This document shows positions 1-9,233 of a stretch of 64,000 bases of DNA, one piece after another. The number at the start of each line of letters is the position of its first letter. The first letter of the stretch is position 1. Source of the stretch: Olsenella sp. An290 (GTDB lineage Bacteria > Actinomycetota > Coriobacteriia > Coriobacteriales > Atopobiaceae). The notes below the pieces were generated by a model, which saw only the letters and a program-made list of their open reading frames with translations, was not told the DNA's origin and did no database searches. The translations under genes were made by a program, and so were the position numbers. Location of the stretch: NCBI RefSeq assembly GCF_002159535.1, contig NZ_NFIU01000007.1:1-64000 (forward strand). Direction: 5' to 3'.

Positions 1-159
1 CTTGGCCTTCTGGGGCTTGGGGGCCTTGGGGGCCTTGGGGGCCTTGGGCGGCTTGGGCGCCTTCTCGCGCTTTGGCCTCTCGGCCTTGGACTTGGGCGCC
101 TTCGGCGCCTTGGGCGGCTTCTGGCGGGGGGTGGGCCGCCTGCTCTCGTCTCGTGCCAT
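1..159 (-). CDS. ftsQ: FtsQ-type divisome protein, N-terminal fragment
   Basis: The reading frame starts at the ATG at 159 and runs off the left edge of the window, so only 53 residues are visible. They are a basic, low-complexity cytoplasmic tail built from Lys-Ala-Pro repeats (KAPKAPK-like blocks); no membrane segment is reached. A good ribosome site (GGGGGA) precedes the ATG and overlaps the end of murB. The call rests on position: ftsQ follows murB in many Gram-positive division clusters, and actinobacterial FtsQ often has a long charged N-terminus. It would link the cell-wall synthases to FtsL and the septal ring. No diagnostic POTRA domain can be seen here. Confidence 0.6.
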   Translation of the reverse strand, partial: MARDESRRPTPRQKPPKAPKAPKSKAERPKREKAPKPPKAPKAPKAPKPQKAK

Positions 160-167
160 GGCTCCCC

Positions 168-1082
168 CTATGCGCCAAAGCCGAGCAGCTTGACCTCGCA
201 GGCAAGGTCGACGCCGTGGCGGCGGAGCACCTCGTCGTGGGCGCGGGCGATAAGGCCGATGACGTCGGCTGCGGTGGCGCCCCCGCGGTTGACGATGAAG
301 TTGGCGTGCTCGGAGGAGATCTGGGCGGCTCCCAGGGAGGCGCCCTTGAGCCCGCAGGACTCGATCAGGGCGCCCGCGGAGCCGTCGGGCGGGTTGCGGA
401 ACACCGAGCCGCAGCTCGGGGCGCCGAGCGGCTGGGAGGCGCGGCGCTCGCGCAGGCGCTCCTCCATGTCGGCCGTCACGGCCTCCTTGGTGGAGGGCGC
501 AAGCTCGAAGGTGGCCTCGAGGATGATCTCTGTGGTGGGCAGCGACGTCGAGCGGTAGCCCCACTCGACGTCCGAGCCCGCGTAGCGGTGCATGGTGCCG
601 TCCGGCCGCAGGACCACGAGGTCGCGGACGCGGCGCCCGATCCACTGGCGGCGCGTGCCCGCGTCCATGGAGACGGCGCCGCCCACGCTGCCCGGGATGC
701 CCGCGCAGCACTCGAGGCCCGAGAGGCCCTCCTTCATGGCGGTGCTCACGAGCTGGGAGAGCGCGGCGCCGGCGCCGGCCGTGATGGTGGCGCCCTCGCC
801 CACGCGCACGCGGGAGAACTCCCCGGCAAGGCTGATCGCGCAGCCCTCGTACCCGGCGTCCGACACGAGCAGGTTGGAGCCGCGGCCCAGGATGACCCAG
901 GGCACGGCCTCGTCGGAGAGCACGGCGAGCGTGCGCTTGAGGGCCTCGTAGGTCCGAGGCGCCACGTAGAGCGCGGCCGGGCCGCCGATGCGGTAGCTCG
1001 TGTGGCGGGAAAGCCGCTCGTCGAGACGGACCTCGGCGCTGATGGCGCCCGAGAGCGTCAGGTAGGCGTTGTGGACGCTCAC
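168..1082 (-). CDS. murB: UDP-N-acetylenolpyruvoylglucosamine reductase MurB
   Basis: This is the cytoplasmic flavoenzyme that reduces UDP-GlcNAc-enolpyruvate to UDP-MurNAc with NADPH. The 304-residue product shows the FAD-binding signatures GRGSNLLV (about 66-73) and GIPGSVGG (128-135), and CGSVFRNP carrying the catalytic Ser at about 226. SEHANFIVN follows near 258, and a Glu near 297 closes the site. The start is GTG and overlaps the murC stop by four bases (GTGA), so translation is probably coupled. It sits between murC and ftsQ in the dcw cluster. Length and motifs are normal for the family. Confidence 0.96.
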   Translation of the reverse strand: MSVHNAYLTLSGAISAEVRLDERLSRHTSYRIGGPAALYVAPRTYEALKRTLAVLSDEAVPWVILGRGSNLLVSDAGYEGCAISLAGEFSRVRVGEGATITAGAGAALSQLVSTAMKEGLSGLECCAGIPGSVGGAVSMDAGTRRQWIGRRVRDLVVLRPDGTMHRYAGSDVEWGYRSTSLPTTEIILEATFELAPSTKEAVTADMEERLRERRASQPLGAPSCGSVFRNPPDGSAGALIESCGLKGASLGAAQISSEHANFIVNRGGATAADVIGLIARAHDEVLRRHGVDLACEVKLLGFGA

Positions 1083-2491
1083 GAGCGACGGCCGTCCTCT
1101 CGCTCGCGCATGGCCTCTATGAAGGCGGGGCCGACGGAGGTGACGTCGCCCGCGCCCTGCGTGATGAGGAGGTCGCCGGGGCGCACGAGGTCGCAGAGCC
1201 CCTCGATGAGGGCCTTGCGGTTGGGGACGTAGGCCACGTCCGCGACGTTGCCGTGCTCGCGCACGGAGCTCACGATCGTCTTGCCGGAGACCCCGGGGAT
1301 GGGGAGCTCGCCGGCCGGGAAGACGTCCATGACGCGCAGCACGTCGGCCGCGTCGAAGGCGGGGCCGAACTCGCGCGCGAGGCTCTGGGTGCGGCTGTAG
1401 CGGTGCGGCTGGAAGACGCAGACGACGCGCGAGAAGCCGAGCTCGCGGGCGGCGCCCAGGGTGGCCGCGACCTCGGTCGGGTGGTGGCCGTAGTCGTCCA
1501 CCACGGTCACGCCGGCGACGTCGCCCACGTGGGTGAAGCGGCGGCGGGCCCCCTTGAACTGGCTGAGCGCGGAGGCGGCGGCCGGCACGTCGAGCCCGAG
1601 CACGTCGGCGACGGCGATCGCCGCGGTGGCGTTGGCCATGTTGTGGCGGCCGGGGTTGGAGCTGATCGTCACGGGGACGCGGGAGCCGGAGGGGAGCTCG
1701 ACCTCGAAGTTGCTCGCGAGGCCGTGGCCGGCGGGGCCGGCGTGGCAGACGTAGTCGCAGGAGGCGTCGAAGCCGTAGGTCACCACGCGCCGCCCCGTGG
1801 AGCGGGCAAGGTCCGCGACGTGGGCGACGTCGCCGTTGACGACGACGGTGCCCTCCTCCCCCACGAGGCCCATGAACGTGCAGAAGGTCTTCTCGATGTT
1901 CTCGAGGGTGCCGTAGTGGTCGAGGTGGTCCGCCTCGATGTTGGTCACCACCACGACGCTCGGGTTGAGGTAGAGGAAGGAGCCGTCGGACTCGTCCGCC
2001 TCGCAGACGAAGTGCTCGCCCGAGCCGTTGCGGCCGTTGGTGTCGTAGCCCTCCACGACGCCGCCGATGAGAAACGACGGGTCGAGCCCCATGCGGTCGA
2101 GCATGGTGGCGATCATGGAGGACGTGGTGGTCTTGCCGTGCGTGCCGGCCACGGCCACGGTGCGCTGCGTGCCCGAGAGCCAGGAGAGCATCTTGGCGCG
2201 CGGCCAGATGGGGATGCCGAGCTCGCGTGCGCGGATGACCTCGGGGTTGGACTCGGGGATGGCCGTCGAGGTGACGACGACCTCGGGCGCGACCTCGTCG
2301 ATGGTGGCGGCCTCGTGCCCCACGCGCACGTCGATGCCGGCGGCCTCGAGCTCGCGGACGTAGTGGGACGCCTTGAGGTCGGACCCGGTGACCTTGCAGC
2401 CGCGCTCGTGGAGCACGAGGGCGATGCCGCTCATGCCCGCCCCCCCGATGCCGATGAAGTGAGCGCTCGAGATGGTGGTGTTGTCAGACAT
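1079..2491 (-). CDS. murC: UDP-N-acetylmuramate--L-alanine ligase MurC
   Basis: MurC adds the first amino acid of the peptidoglycan stem peptide, usually L-Ala, to UDP-MurNAc using ATP. In 470 residues one sees the N-terminal Rossmann motif GIGGAGMSG (14-22), the Mur-ligase ATP loop GTHGKTTTS (116-124), and the central-domain EADESDGSF and NIEADHLDHY blocks. DDYGHHPTEV and FQPHRYSR in the C-terminal half are typical of MurC. It lies downstream of murG with an 83-base gap and overlaps murB by four bases. Nothing is missing. Confidence 0.97.
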   Translation of the reverse strand: MSDNTTISSAHFIGIGGAGMSGIALVLHERGCKVTGSDLKASHYVRELEAAGIDVRVGHEAATIDEVAPEVVVTSTAIPESNPEVIRARELGIPIWPRAKMLSWLSGTQRTVAVAGTHGKTTTSSMIATMLDRMGLDPSFLIGGVVEGYDTNGRNGSGEHFVCEADESDGSFLYLNPSVVVVTNIEADHLDHYGTLENIEKTFCTFMGLVGEEGTVVVNGDVAHVADLARSTGRRVVTYGFDASCDYVCHAGPAGHGLASNFEVELPSGSRVPVTISSNPGRHNMANATAAIAVADVLGLDVPAAASALSQFKGARRRFTHVGDVAGVTVVDDYGHHPTEVAATLGAARELGFSRVVCVFQPHRYSRTQSLAREFGPAFDAADVLRVMDVFPAGELPIPGVSGKTIVSSVREHGNVADVAYVPNRKALIEGLCDLVRPGDLLITQGAGDVTSVGPAFIEAMREREDGRRS

Positions 2492-2574
2492 GCTCTGCCT
2501 TCCGTCCTGTGCGTGGCGCTGGGCGCTGGGCCCGCGCGCGGACCCCTCTACTGTAGCCGATGAGAGGGCCTCAA

Positions 2575-3702
2575 CTAACGGCGACGGGCGCTCTCCACTT
2601 GGTCTGCGAGGGCGGAGGCGGCGCTGCCCTGGGCAAGGCCCCGGGCCGCCTCGCGCATCCGGGCGCGCCTGGCGCCATCGTCCAGGAGCCCCAGGAGCTC
2701 CTGGGGGAAGACGGGCTCGTCGAGACGGGCGTCGGGCACGAGCACGGCGGCCCCGGCGTCGGTGAGGAAGCGCGCGTTGGTGGTCTGGTGGTCGGCCGTG
2801 GCGTGCGGGTAGGGCACGAGCAGGCTCGGCACGCAGAGCGCGGCGATCTCCGCGATCGAGGACGCGCCCGCGCGGCTGAGCACGAGGTCGGCCGCGGCCA
2901 GGGCCTCGCCCATGTTGGAGATGTAGGGCATGACGCGCCAGCGGAGCTGCTCGGCGGGCGTGAGCGCGAGGGCCGAGACCGTCTCGTCGAAGCCGTCGGC
3001 GCCCGTGGAGTGCACCACCACGAGCCCCTCGCGGGAGAGGAGCTCGTCCTTGAGCCGGCAGACGGCCTCGTTCACGTGGGCGGCGCCGAGCGAGCCGCCA
3101 AAGACGAGCAGCAGCGTCTGGCCCTCGCCCACGCCAAAGGCCGCGCGACCCGCCTCCCTGCTCGCGCCGGTGACGCTCCTGCGCACGGGGTTGCCCGTGA
3201 GCACCACGGCCGGGCCGCGCCCGCCCTCGCGCTCGAAGGCCTCCCGCGCGGCCGGGACCGAGATGCAGACCGTCTCGGCGTGCGGCGCGAGCGCCTTGTT
3301 CGCCATGCCCGGAACGGAGTTCTGCTCGTGGAGCAGGTAGGGGACGCCCGCCCTGCGGCAGGCGGCAAGCAGCGGCATCTCCACGTAGGCGCCAAAGCCC
3401 ACGGCCACGTCGGGCGCGCCCTCGTCGGCAAAGAGGCGCGCGATCTGCGCCTGCGCGCGACGCATGCGCACGAGCGAGCTCACGAGCGTCCAGGGGCGGG
3501 CGCGGTCGAAGCCCGAGACCACCACGGGCACGAGCTCGAAGCCCGCCTCGGGGACGAGCCGCCCCTCGAGCTTGGCCGTCTGCCCGAAGAAGCGCACGTG
3601 ATGGCCGCGGTCGCGCAGCTCCTCCGCCAGCGCGAGCGCGGGGTTGATGTGTCCGGCCGTGCCGCCCGCCGCGATCGCGACCTCAAGCTGCCCTCTGCCC
3701 AT
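2575..3702 (-). CDS. murG: Undecaprenyl-PP-MurNAc-pentapeptide GlcNAc transferase MurG
   Basis: MurG transfers GlcNAc from UDP-GlcNAc to lipid I to make lipid II at the inner face of the membrane. The 375-residue product begins MGRGQLEVAIAAGGTAGH, with the GGTAGH phosphate loop at 13-18. Its C-terminal donor-site block contains AGASSIAEIAAL and PHATADHQTTNA. The frame is open far upstream, but the ATG at 3702 is chosen because AGGAGGGTCC precedes it; that ribosome site includes part of the ftsW stop region. It is placed between ftsW and murC in the cluster. Confidence 0.96.
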   Translation of the reverse strand: MGRGQLEVAIAAGGTAGHINPALALAEELRDRGHHVRFFGQTAKLEGRLVPEAGFELVPVVVSGFDRARPWTLVSSLVRMRRAQAQIARLFADEGAPDVAVGFGAYVEMPLLAACRRAGVPYLLHEQNSVPGMANKALAPHAETVCISVPAAREAFEREGGRGPAVVLTGNPVRRSVTGASREAGRAAFGVGEGQTLLLVFGGSLGAAHVNEAVCRLKDELLSREGLVVVHSTGADGFDETVSALALTPAEQLRWRVMPYISNMGEALAAADLVLSRAGASSIAEIAALCVPSLLVPYPHATADHQTTNARFLTDAGAAVLVPDARLDEPVFPQELLGLLDDGARRARMREAARGLAQGSAASALADQVESARRR

Positions 3703-3710
3703 GGACCCTC

Positions 3711-5273
3711 CTAGCGTCTGTTCCCCGAGCCCCGCCCGCGGCCGCGAAGGCGGTCGGACGCGCTGGGCCCAAGGTCGATCCTCTGCCTGCCGCCGGCCGC
3801 GCCCCGGCCCCGGGCGCCCGAGGGGCCGCGCGAGGCGGCCCGCCCGGAGCGACGGCCCTCCGTGCGCGGGGCCTGCCGCCCGCCGGGCGCACGGGTGCCG
3901 CGGCCGGTGCCCCCTCCGCCGTCCACCACGGTGAGCCGCGCGCGGCCGCCCGAGGGGCGCTCCGAGCGCGGGGACGGCTCGCCCACGAAGGAGAGGCCCG
4001 CGCCGGCGCGCGACCCCTCCCGGGCGCCGCCCTCCACCTGCCAGGAGCCGCGGGCGCTGTCGTGGGCGGTCTCGGGCAGGCGCGAGTGGGCGGACACCGA
4101 AACGATCATGCCCGCGATCATGATGCTCGCGGTGATCGAGGTGCCGCCGTAGGAGATGAAGGGGATGGGCTTTCCCGAGAGCGGGAAGATGCCCAGGACG
4201 CCCGCCACGTTGAGCAGCGTCTGGACCACGATGAGCGAGGTGCAGCCCGCGGCGATGAGCCGGCCGGCGAGGTCGGGCGCGTGCCGGGCGATCCTGAGGC
4301 CCGCCCAGGCGAAGACGCCAAAGCCCACGAGCAGGCCGAGCGCGCCCACAAAGCCGCACTCCTCGCCGATCACGGCGTAGATGAAGTCGTTGTGCGCCAT
4401 GGGCAGGTAGGAGTACTTCTGGCGCGAGAAGCCCACGCCCACGCCCAGAAGCCCGCCCGACCCGAAGGCATAGAAGCCCTGGATGAGCTGGTAGCCGGTC
4501 TTGTAGGGGTCCTTCCAGGGGTCGAGCATCGTGAGGAGGCGCTGGCGCGAGTAGTCGTCCTTCAGGGAGAGGGCCACAAAGCCCACGAGGCCCAGGACGA
4601 GGAAGAACGCGAGGAAGCGCTTGGGGACGCCCGCGAGGTAGCCCATCACCACGAGGGTGAGGCCCAGGACCATCGTGGAGCCCTTGTCGGGCTGCGCCAC
4701 GATGAGCACGAGCGGGACGCCCACGCCCAGGGCCATGAGCATGAGGAAGTCGTGCCAGGTGATCGAGCCCTCCTCGAAGTAGCGCTGCGCCACGTTGGCG
4801 CCCGTGAGGACGATCGTGAGCTTGGCGAACTCCGAGGGCTGGAGCTGAAAGCCCGCGACGGTGATCCAGCGGTTGGCGCCGTAGGCGTCCCCGCCCGCAA
4901 AGGGGGTGAAGACGAGGGCGAGCAAGATCACGGTGAGGACCCAGATCGGGGTGAGCAGCGTCCGGCACCACGTGTGGTAGTCAAAGTGGACGATCACCCC
5001 CGCCGCGACAAGGCCGAGCAGGGCCATCATGGCCTGGCGCTTGAGGTAGTAGGCGGCGTCCCCGTTCTCGGCGAGCGCCGTCACCGAGGAGGACGAGTAG
5101 ACCATGAGCAGGCCAAAGCCCACGAGGATGGCCGTCACGGCGAGAAGGACGAGCCGGGGGCGCATGAAGCGCTCCGGCACGCCGAAGATCGTCCGCTCCT
5201 CGCGCCCGGCGCCCCTCGCCGAGCGCTCGCGGCGGCTGGGGCCGCGCCGCCCTGTCAGCCTGAGCGCGCCCAC
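3711..5273 (-). CDS. ftsW: SEDS peptidoglycan polymerase FtsW
   Basis: FtsW polymerises lipid II at the septum together with its partner transpeptidase, encoded here as ftsI. The protein (520 residues from a GTG at 5273) has about ten membrane segments and the SEDS hallmarks QPDKGSTMV, GFYAFGSGG, and the P-rich FPLSGKPIPFISYGG near residue 370. Unusually, about 110 residues follow the last membrane span; they are rich in Arg, Gly, Pro and Ser and predicted disordered. An internal ATG (5165, MRPRLVLL) is an alternative start that would remove an Arg-rich leader. The GTG begins three bases after the murD stop. Confidence 0.94.
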   Translation of the reverse strand: MGALRLTGRRGPSRRERSARGAGREERTIFGVPERFMRPRLVLLAVTAILVGFGLLMVYSSSSVTALAENGDAAYYLKRQAMMALLGLVAAGVIVHFDYHTWCRTLLTPIWVLTVILLALVFTPFAGGDAYGANRWITVAGFQLQPSEFAKLTIVLTGANVAQRYFEEGSITWHDFLMLMALGVGVPLVLIVAQPDKGSTMVLGLTLVVMGYLAGVPKRFLAFFLVLGLVGFVALSLKDDYSRQRLLTMLDPWKDPYKTGYQLIQGFYAFGSGGLLGVGVGFSRQKYSYLPMAHNDFIYAVIGEECGFVGALGLLVGFGVFAWAGLRIARHAPDLAGRLIAAGCTSLIVVQTLLNVAGVLGIFPLSGKPIPFISYGGTSITASIMIAGMIVSVSAHSRLPETAHDSARGSWQVEGGAREGSRAGAGLSFVGEPSPRSERPSGGRARLTVVDGGGGTGRGTRAPGGRQAPRTEGRRSGRAASRGPSGARGRGAAGGRQRIDLGPSASDRLRGRGRGSGNRR

Positions 5274-5276
5274 GCC

Positions 5277-6692
5277 CTAGGCCTCGCCCTCGGAGAGGGA
5301 GCGCACGAGCTCCTTGAAGAGACGGCCGCGCTCGCCCATGTTGGCGAACTCGTCGAAGGAGGAGCAGGCGGGCGAGAGGAGCACGGTCTCACCCGGGCGC
5401 GCGCAGGCGCGCGCGGCGTCGAAGGCCTCGCGCAGGTGGGCGGCGCGCAGGACCTCGAGCGCGGCGCCCTCTCGGTCGCGCTCGCCCTCGAGGGAGCGGG
5501 CGATGCGCTCCCCCGCCTCCCCGTAGCAGACGGCCACGCGGCAGCGCCCGCACACGGCGCGCGAGAGCGAGGTGAGGTCGGTCATCTTGTCGTGCCCGCC
5601 GAGAAGGACCACGATGCTCCCCGCGTCAAAGGCCGTGAGCGCCTTCTCCACGGAGTCGGTGTTGGTGGCCTTCGAGTCGTTGACGTAGCGCACGCCGGCG
5701 ACCTCGCCGGCGGGCTCGATGCGGTGCTCGATGGGCGCGAAGGAGCGCAGGGCCGCGCAGACGTCCTTCTCGGCCACGCCGAGGAAGAGCGCCACGGCCG
5801 CGGCGGCAAGGGCGTTCTGCGCGTTGTGACGGCCAAAGATCTTGAGGTCGGACGCGGGCAGGAGCTCGCGCTCGACGCCGTCCAGGCGCACGACGAGCAG
5901 GCCCTCCCTGAGGAAGGCCGCCCGCGGGCCGGAAGGCTCGCGCTCGACGGAGAGCTCGCAGGGAACGAGGCCGCGCGCCGAGAGGCGCCCCGCCGCGGCC
6001 CGGCAGAAGTCGTCGTCCACGGAGACGACGGCGAGGTCGGAGCCGTCCATGTTGGCGAAGACGCGCTCCTTGGCGGCGGCGTAGGCCTCCATCGTGCCGT
6101 GCCACTCGAGGTGATCGGGCGTGACGTTGAGCAGGACCGCGGCGCGCGGGTGGAGCGTGCGCGTGCAGGCGAGCTGGAAGCTCGAGAGCTCGGCGACGAA
6201 CCAGCCGTCCGCGGGCCGCTCCGCCACGCGGTCGGTTATGAGGGTGCCGATGTTGCCCACGGCCTCGGCCGCAAGGCCGCCCGCGCGCAGGAGGTGCGTC
6301 GCGAGCGAGGTCGTGGTGGTCTTCCCGTTGGTGCCCGTGATGGCGACCCAGCGCTCCGGGCTCTCCCTGAACGCCAGCTCGGGCTCGCCGATGACCTCCG
6401 TCGCGCAGGCGGCGGCCGAGCGGAAGAAGGCGGAGGTCTCGGGGATTCCCGGGGAGGCCACGGCGAGGTCATAGGAGCCCTCGACGCGCTCGGTGCCCAG
6501 GACCACGGTGACGCCCGCCTCCTCGAGCGCGCGCGCCCGCTCGTCGGGGCCCGACGAGGCGCCCGCGTAGAGGGTCACGGAGCTCACGCGCCCGGGCATG
6601 AGCGAGGCGAGGTAGCGGGCGACGGACTCGCCGGTCTTGCCGAGTCCCAGGACGAGCGTCGCGCCGAGGCGCGCCTTGTTGGTCGCGGTCAT
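5277..6692 (-). CDS. murD: UDP-N-acetylmuramoylalanine--D-glutamate ligase MurD
   Basis: MurD adds D-Glu to UDP-MurNAc-L-Ala. The 471-residue sequence has GLGKTGESVARYL near the N-terminus, the ATP loop GTNGKTTTTS at about 136-145, NVTPDHLEWHG in the central domain, and YVNDSKATNTDS in the third domain, all characteristic of MurD. A strong AGGAGG precedes the ATG at 6692, nine bases after the mraY stop. It is a normal-length member of the cluster. Confidence 0.96.
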   Translation of the reverse strand: MTATNKARLGATLVLGLGKTGESVARYLASLMPGRVSSVTLYAGASSGPDERARALEEAGVTVVLGTERVEGSYDLAVASPGIPETSAFFRSAAACATEVIGEPELAFRESPERWVAITGTNGKTTTTSLATHLLRAGGLAAEAVGNIGTLITDRVAERPADGWFVAELSSFQLACTRTLHPRAAVLLNVTPDHLEWHGTMEAYAAAKERVFANMDGSDLAVVSVDDDFCRAAAGRLSARGLVPCELSVEREPSGPRAAFLREGLLVVRLDGVERELLPASDLKIFGRHNAQNALAAAAVALFLGVAEKDVCAALRSFAPIEHRIEPAGEVAGVRYVNDSKATNTDSVEKALTAFDAGSIVVLLGGHDKMTDLTSLSRAVCGRCRVAVCYGEAGERIARSLEGERDREGAALEVLRAAHLREAFDAARACARPGETVLLSPACSSFDEFANMGERGRLFKELVRSLSEGEA

Positions 6693-6701
6693 GGGTGCCT
6701 C

Positions 6702-7745
6702 CTAGCCGAGCTGGAAGTAGAGCGCAAAGCCGAGGGCCGCGAGGGCGGCGGTCACGATCCAGAAGCGGATGACGACCTTCGTCTCGGCCCAGCCCTTCTG
6801 CTCGAAGTGGTGGTGAATGGGCGTCATGAGAAAGACGCGCCGCCCGGTGAGCTTGAAGCTCGTCACCTGGATCATGACGGAGAGGGCCTCGAAGACGAAG
6901 AGGCCGCCCATGATGAGGGAGGTGACCTCCGTCTTGGTGAGGATCGCGAGGGCGGCGAAGGCCGCGCCCAGGGCGAGCGAGCCCGTGTCGCCCATGAAGA
7001 TCGAGGCCGGGTAGCAGTTGTGCCAGAGGAAGCCCACGCAGGCGCCCGCGATGGCGCCGGCAAAGATCGCGAGCGGCAGCTCCTCGCAGCGGAAGGCCAC
7101 CATGGCCATGAAGAGCATGACCACCATGGTGCAGCCGCCCGCAAGGCCGTCAAGACCGTCCGTGAGGTTCACGGCGTTGGAGAGGCCGGCCATGAGCAGG
7201 AAGGTGAAGAGCACGTAGAGCCAGGGCACGGACACGGTGGCGCCGCCCACCTCAAAGCTCGAGGCGAGCACGCCCAGGTCGATGGCGAACCCCCCGGGGA
7301 AGCGCACGGACGGGTCGATCCCGCAGACGTTGACCGCCACAAGGCAGAAGACCACCGAGATGAGGACGAGGCCCGCCATCTTCTGGGAGGGGGTGAGGCC
7401 GAGCGAGCGGCCGTGGGCCACGGACTCGATGTCGTCGAGCAGGCCGAGCGACCCGGTGACGAGCATCGCCGCCACGGCGAGCACGAGGGCGGGCGTCCAC
7501 TCGGCGACGAGCGCCACCGAGACGAGCACGCCCGCGAGGATGATGATGCCGCCCATGGTGGGCGTGCCCTGCTTGACGAGGTGGCGCTGCGGGCCGTCCG
7601 CGCGGATCTGCTGGCCCACCCCCTCGTGGCGCATGAGCCGGATGAAGGGCGGCATCGCGAGCCCCGTCACGAGCGCGGCCACGCCAACGGCAAGAAACAC
7701 CTGATAAGTGGGATAGTCGAGAGAACCGAGAAGCGATCCGATCAT
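6702..7745 (-). CDS. mraY: Phospho-N-acetylmuramoyl-pentapeptide transferase MraY
   Basis: MraY makes lipid I by moving phospho-MurNAc-pentapeptide onto undecaprenyl phosphate. The 347-residue polytopic protein has an aspartate pair (LLDDIESV, near residue 100), the NAVNLTDGLDGLAGG loop, and the C-terminal HHHFEQKGW motif, which are the conserved catalytic regions of the family. The Lys that often follows the Asp pair is not obvious in the usual form. Its ATG overlaps the murF stop by four bases (ATGA), which suggests translational coupling. Confidence 0.96.
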   Translation of the reverse strand: MIGSLLGSLDYPTYQVFLAVGVAALVTGLAMPPFIRLMRHEGVGQQIRADGPQRHLVKQGTPTMGGIIILAGVLVSVALVAEWTPALVLAVAAMLVTGSLGLLDDIESVAHGRSLGLTPSQKMAGLVLISVVFCLVAVNVCGIDPSVRFPGGFAIDLGVLASSFEVGGATVSVPWLYVLFTFLLMAGLSNAVNLTDGLDGLAGGCTMVVMLFMAMVAFRCEELPLAIFAGAIAGACVGFLWHNCYPASIFMGDTGSLALGAAFAALAILTKTEVTSLIMGGLFVFEALSVMIQVTSFKLTGRRVFLMTPIHHHFEQKGWAETKVVIRFWIVTAALAALGFALYFQLG

Positions 7746-9181
7746 AGGGCGAGCACCCCTTTCACGAAGGCGTCGAGCCCGGCGGCGCGGCTCGCCTTGA
7801 CGAGCACGAGGTCACCGTCGGAAAGGACCGGGCCAATCACGCGCGCGGCGTCATCGACCGTGGGGAACGACTCGATGGCGTCCTCGGAGAGGCCCATCGT
7901 GCGGGCGGCCTCGGCCACCTCGGCGGCGAGCTCGCCCCCAATGAGGACGAGCAGGTCGACGCCCTTGGCGGCAGCGTAGGCGCCCACGTAGCCGTGGAGG
8001 CGCGCCGCCTCGTCCCCGAGCTCGCCCATCTCGCCGAGCACGGCGATGCGCCGGCCCGCGCAGTCCATGGAGCAGAGCACGTCGAGCGACGAGGCCATGG
8101 AGGCCGGCGCCGCGTTGTAGGAGTCGTCGATCACGCGCGCGCCCGAGGCGGCCGTGCGGACGTCGAGGCGCATGCTCGTGGCCTCCATCCGCTCGATGGC
8201 CCCCACGGCGGCGTCGCGGTCGAGGCCCGCTCGCCAGATGAGCGCCAGGGCCAAAAGAAGGTCGTCGACGATCTTGGCACCCGGAAGCGAGAGGCGCACC
8301 TCGCGCGACCACCCGTCGGCGCAGCTGACGGTGAGGCGCGCGCGGCCGCAGGCGTCGAGGGTGACCTCGCCCGCCCGCACGAGGTCGCCCGCGCCCGTGC
8401 CCACGGGGAGCACCTCGACGCCCGCCGGGGCGCAGAAGCGCTCGGCGATGAAGGGCGTGAAGTCGCCCGAGGAGGCCAGGGCGAGCGCGGGGCCCACGCC
8501 GTCGTGGGCGACAAGGCCGCTCACGACCTCGGCCTTGGCGCGCGCGATGTTCTCGCGGCTGCCGAGGATCCCGATGTGGCTCGTGCCCACGTTGGTGATC
8601 GCGGCGAGGGCCGGGCGGCAGGCGCGGCTCATGCGCTCGATCTCGTGGAGGTGGTTCATGCCGAGCTCGCAGACGAGCACCTCGGCGTCCTCGGGCGCCG
8701 AGAGCACGGTGAGCGGCAGGCCGATGAGGTTGTTGAAGTTACCGCGCGTGGCGTGGCAGCGCCGGGTGGCGCCCACGCCCGCGGCGAGCATCTCCTTGGT
8801 CGTGGTCTTGCCCACCGACCCCGTGACCGCGAGGACGAGCCAGTCGGGGTGCAGCGCGCGCCAGGCGCCGGCGAGGCGGAGCATGAACTCCTCGCCGTCG
8901 TCGCCCTCGGCCCGCAGGACCGCGCAGCCCGCCGCGTGCGCGGCCTCGAGCGCCTCGGCGGGGACCTCGGCGGTGGCCACCACGGCGGCGGCCCCGGCGC
9001 GGGCGGCGGGCGCAAGGTAGGCGTTGCCGTCCACGCGCTCCCCCGCGAAGGCGATAAAGAGGCAGCCGGGGCCCGCCTCGCGCGAGTCGATGACGACCTC
9101 GCCCTCGACGCCCCGCGCGCCCTCCACGAGCACGGCCGCGCCCGTGGCGCGCGCGAGCTCCGCGATGGACATGCGTATCAT
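7742..9181 (-). CDS. murF: UDP-MurNAc-tripeptide--D-Ala-D-Ala ligase MurF
   Basis: MurF attaches D-Ala-D-Ala to the stem peptide, the last cytoplasmic precursor step. The product is 479 residues, with an N-terminal substrate-binding domain (DSREAGPGCLFIAFAGERVDG), the ATP loop GSVGKTTTKEM near 119, NVGTSHIGILGS and DDSYNAAPASM. The latter block is typical of MurF. The ATG at 9181 has GGGAGT upstream; a second Met is three codons in. It precedes mraY with a four-base overlap. Confidence 0.96.
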   Translation of the reverse strand: MIRMSIAELARATGAAVLVEGARGVEGEVVIDSREAGPGCLFIAFAGERVDGNAYLAPAARAGAAAVVATAEVPAEALEAAHAAGCAVLRAEGDDGEEFMLRLAGAWRALHPDWLVLAVTGSVGKTTTKEMLAAGVGATRRCHATRGNFNNLIGLPLTVLSAPEDAEVLVCELGMNHLHEIERMSRACRPALAAITNVGTSHIGILGSRENIARAKAEVVSGLVAHDGVGPALALASSGDFTPFIAERFCAPAGVEVLPVGTGAGDLVRAGEVTLDACGRARLTVSCADGWSREVRLSLPGAKIVDDLLLALALIWRAGLDRDAAVGAIERMEATSMRLDVRTAASGARVIDDSYNAAPASMASSLDVLCSMDCAGRRIAVLGEMGELGDEAARLHGYVGAYAAAKGVDLLVLIGGELAAEVAEAARTMGLSEDAIESFPTVDDAARVIGPVLSDGDLVLVKASRAAGLDAFVKGVLAL

Positions 9182-9233
9182 CGTTACTCCCTTGGTCAGG
9201 CGGGCGCAGGGGGCCGGGCCCGCGGTGCTTGCC

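Noticed and set aside
4062-7979. A 1305-codon open frame on the plus strand opposite ftsW, murD and mraY
   Set aside because: Long antisense frames are common in GC-rich DNA. It is rich in His, Glu, Arg and Ala with no motifs, and it overlaps three clear genes.
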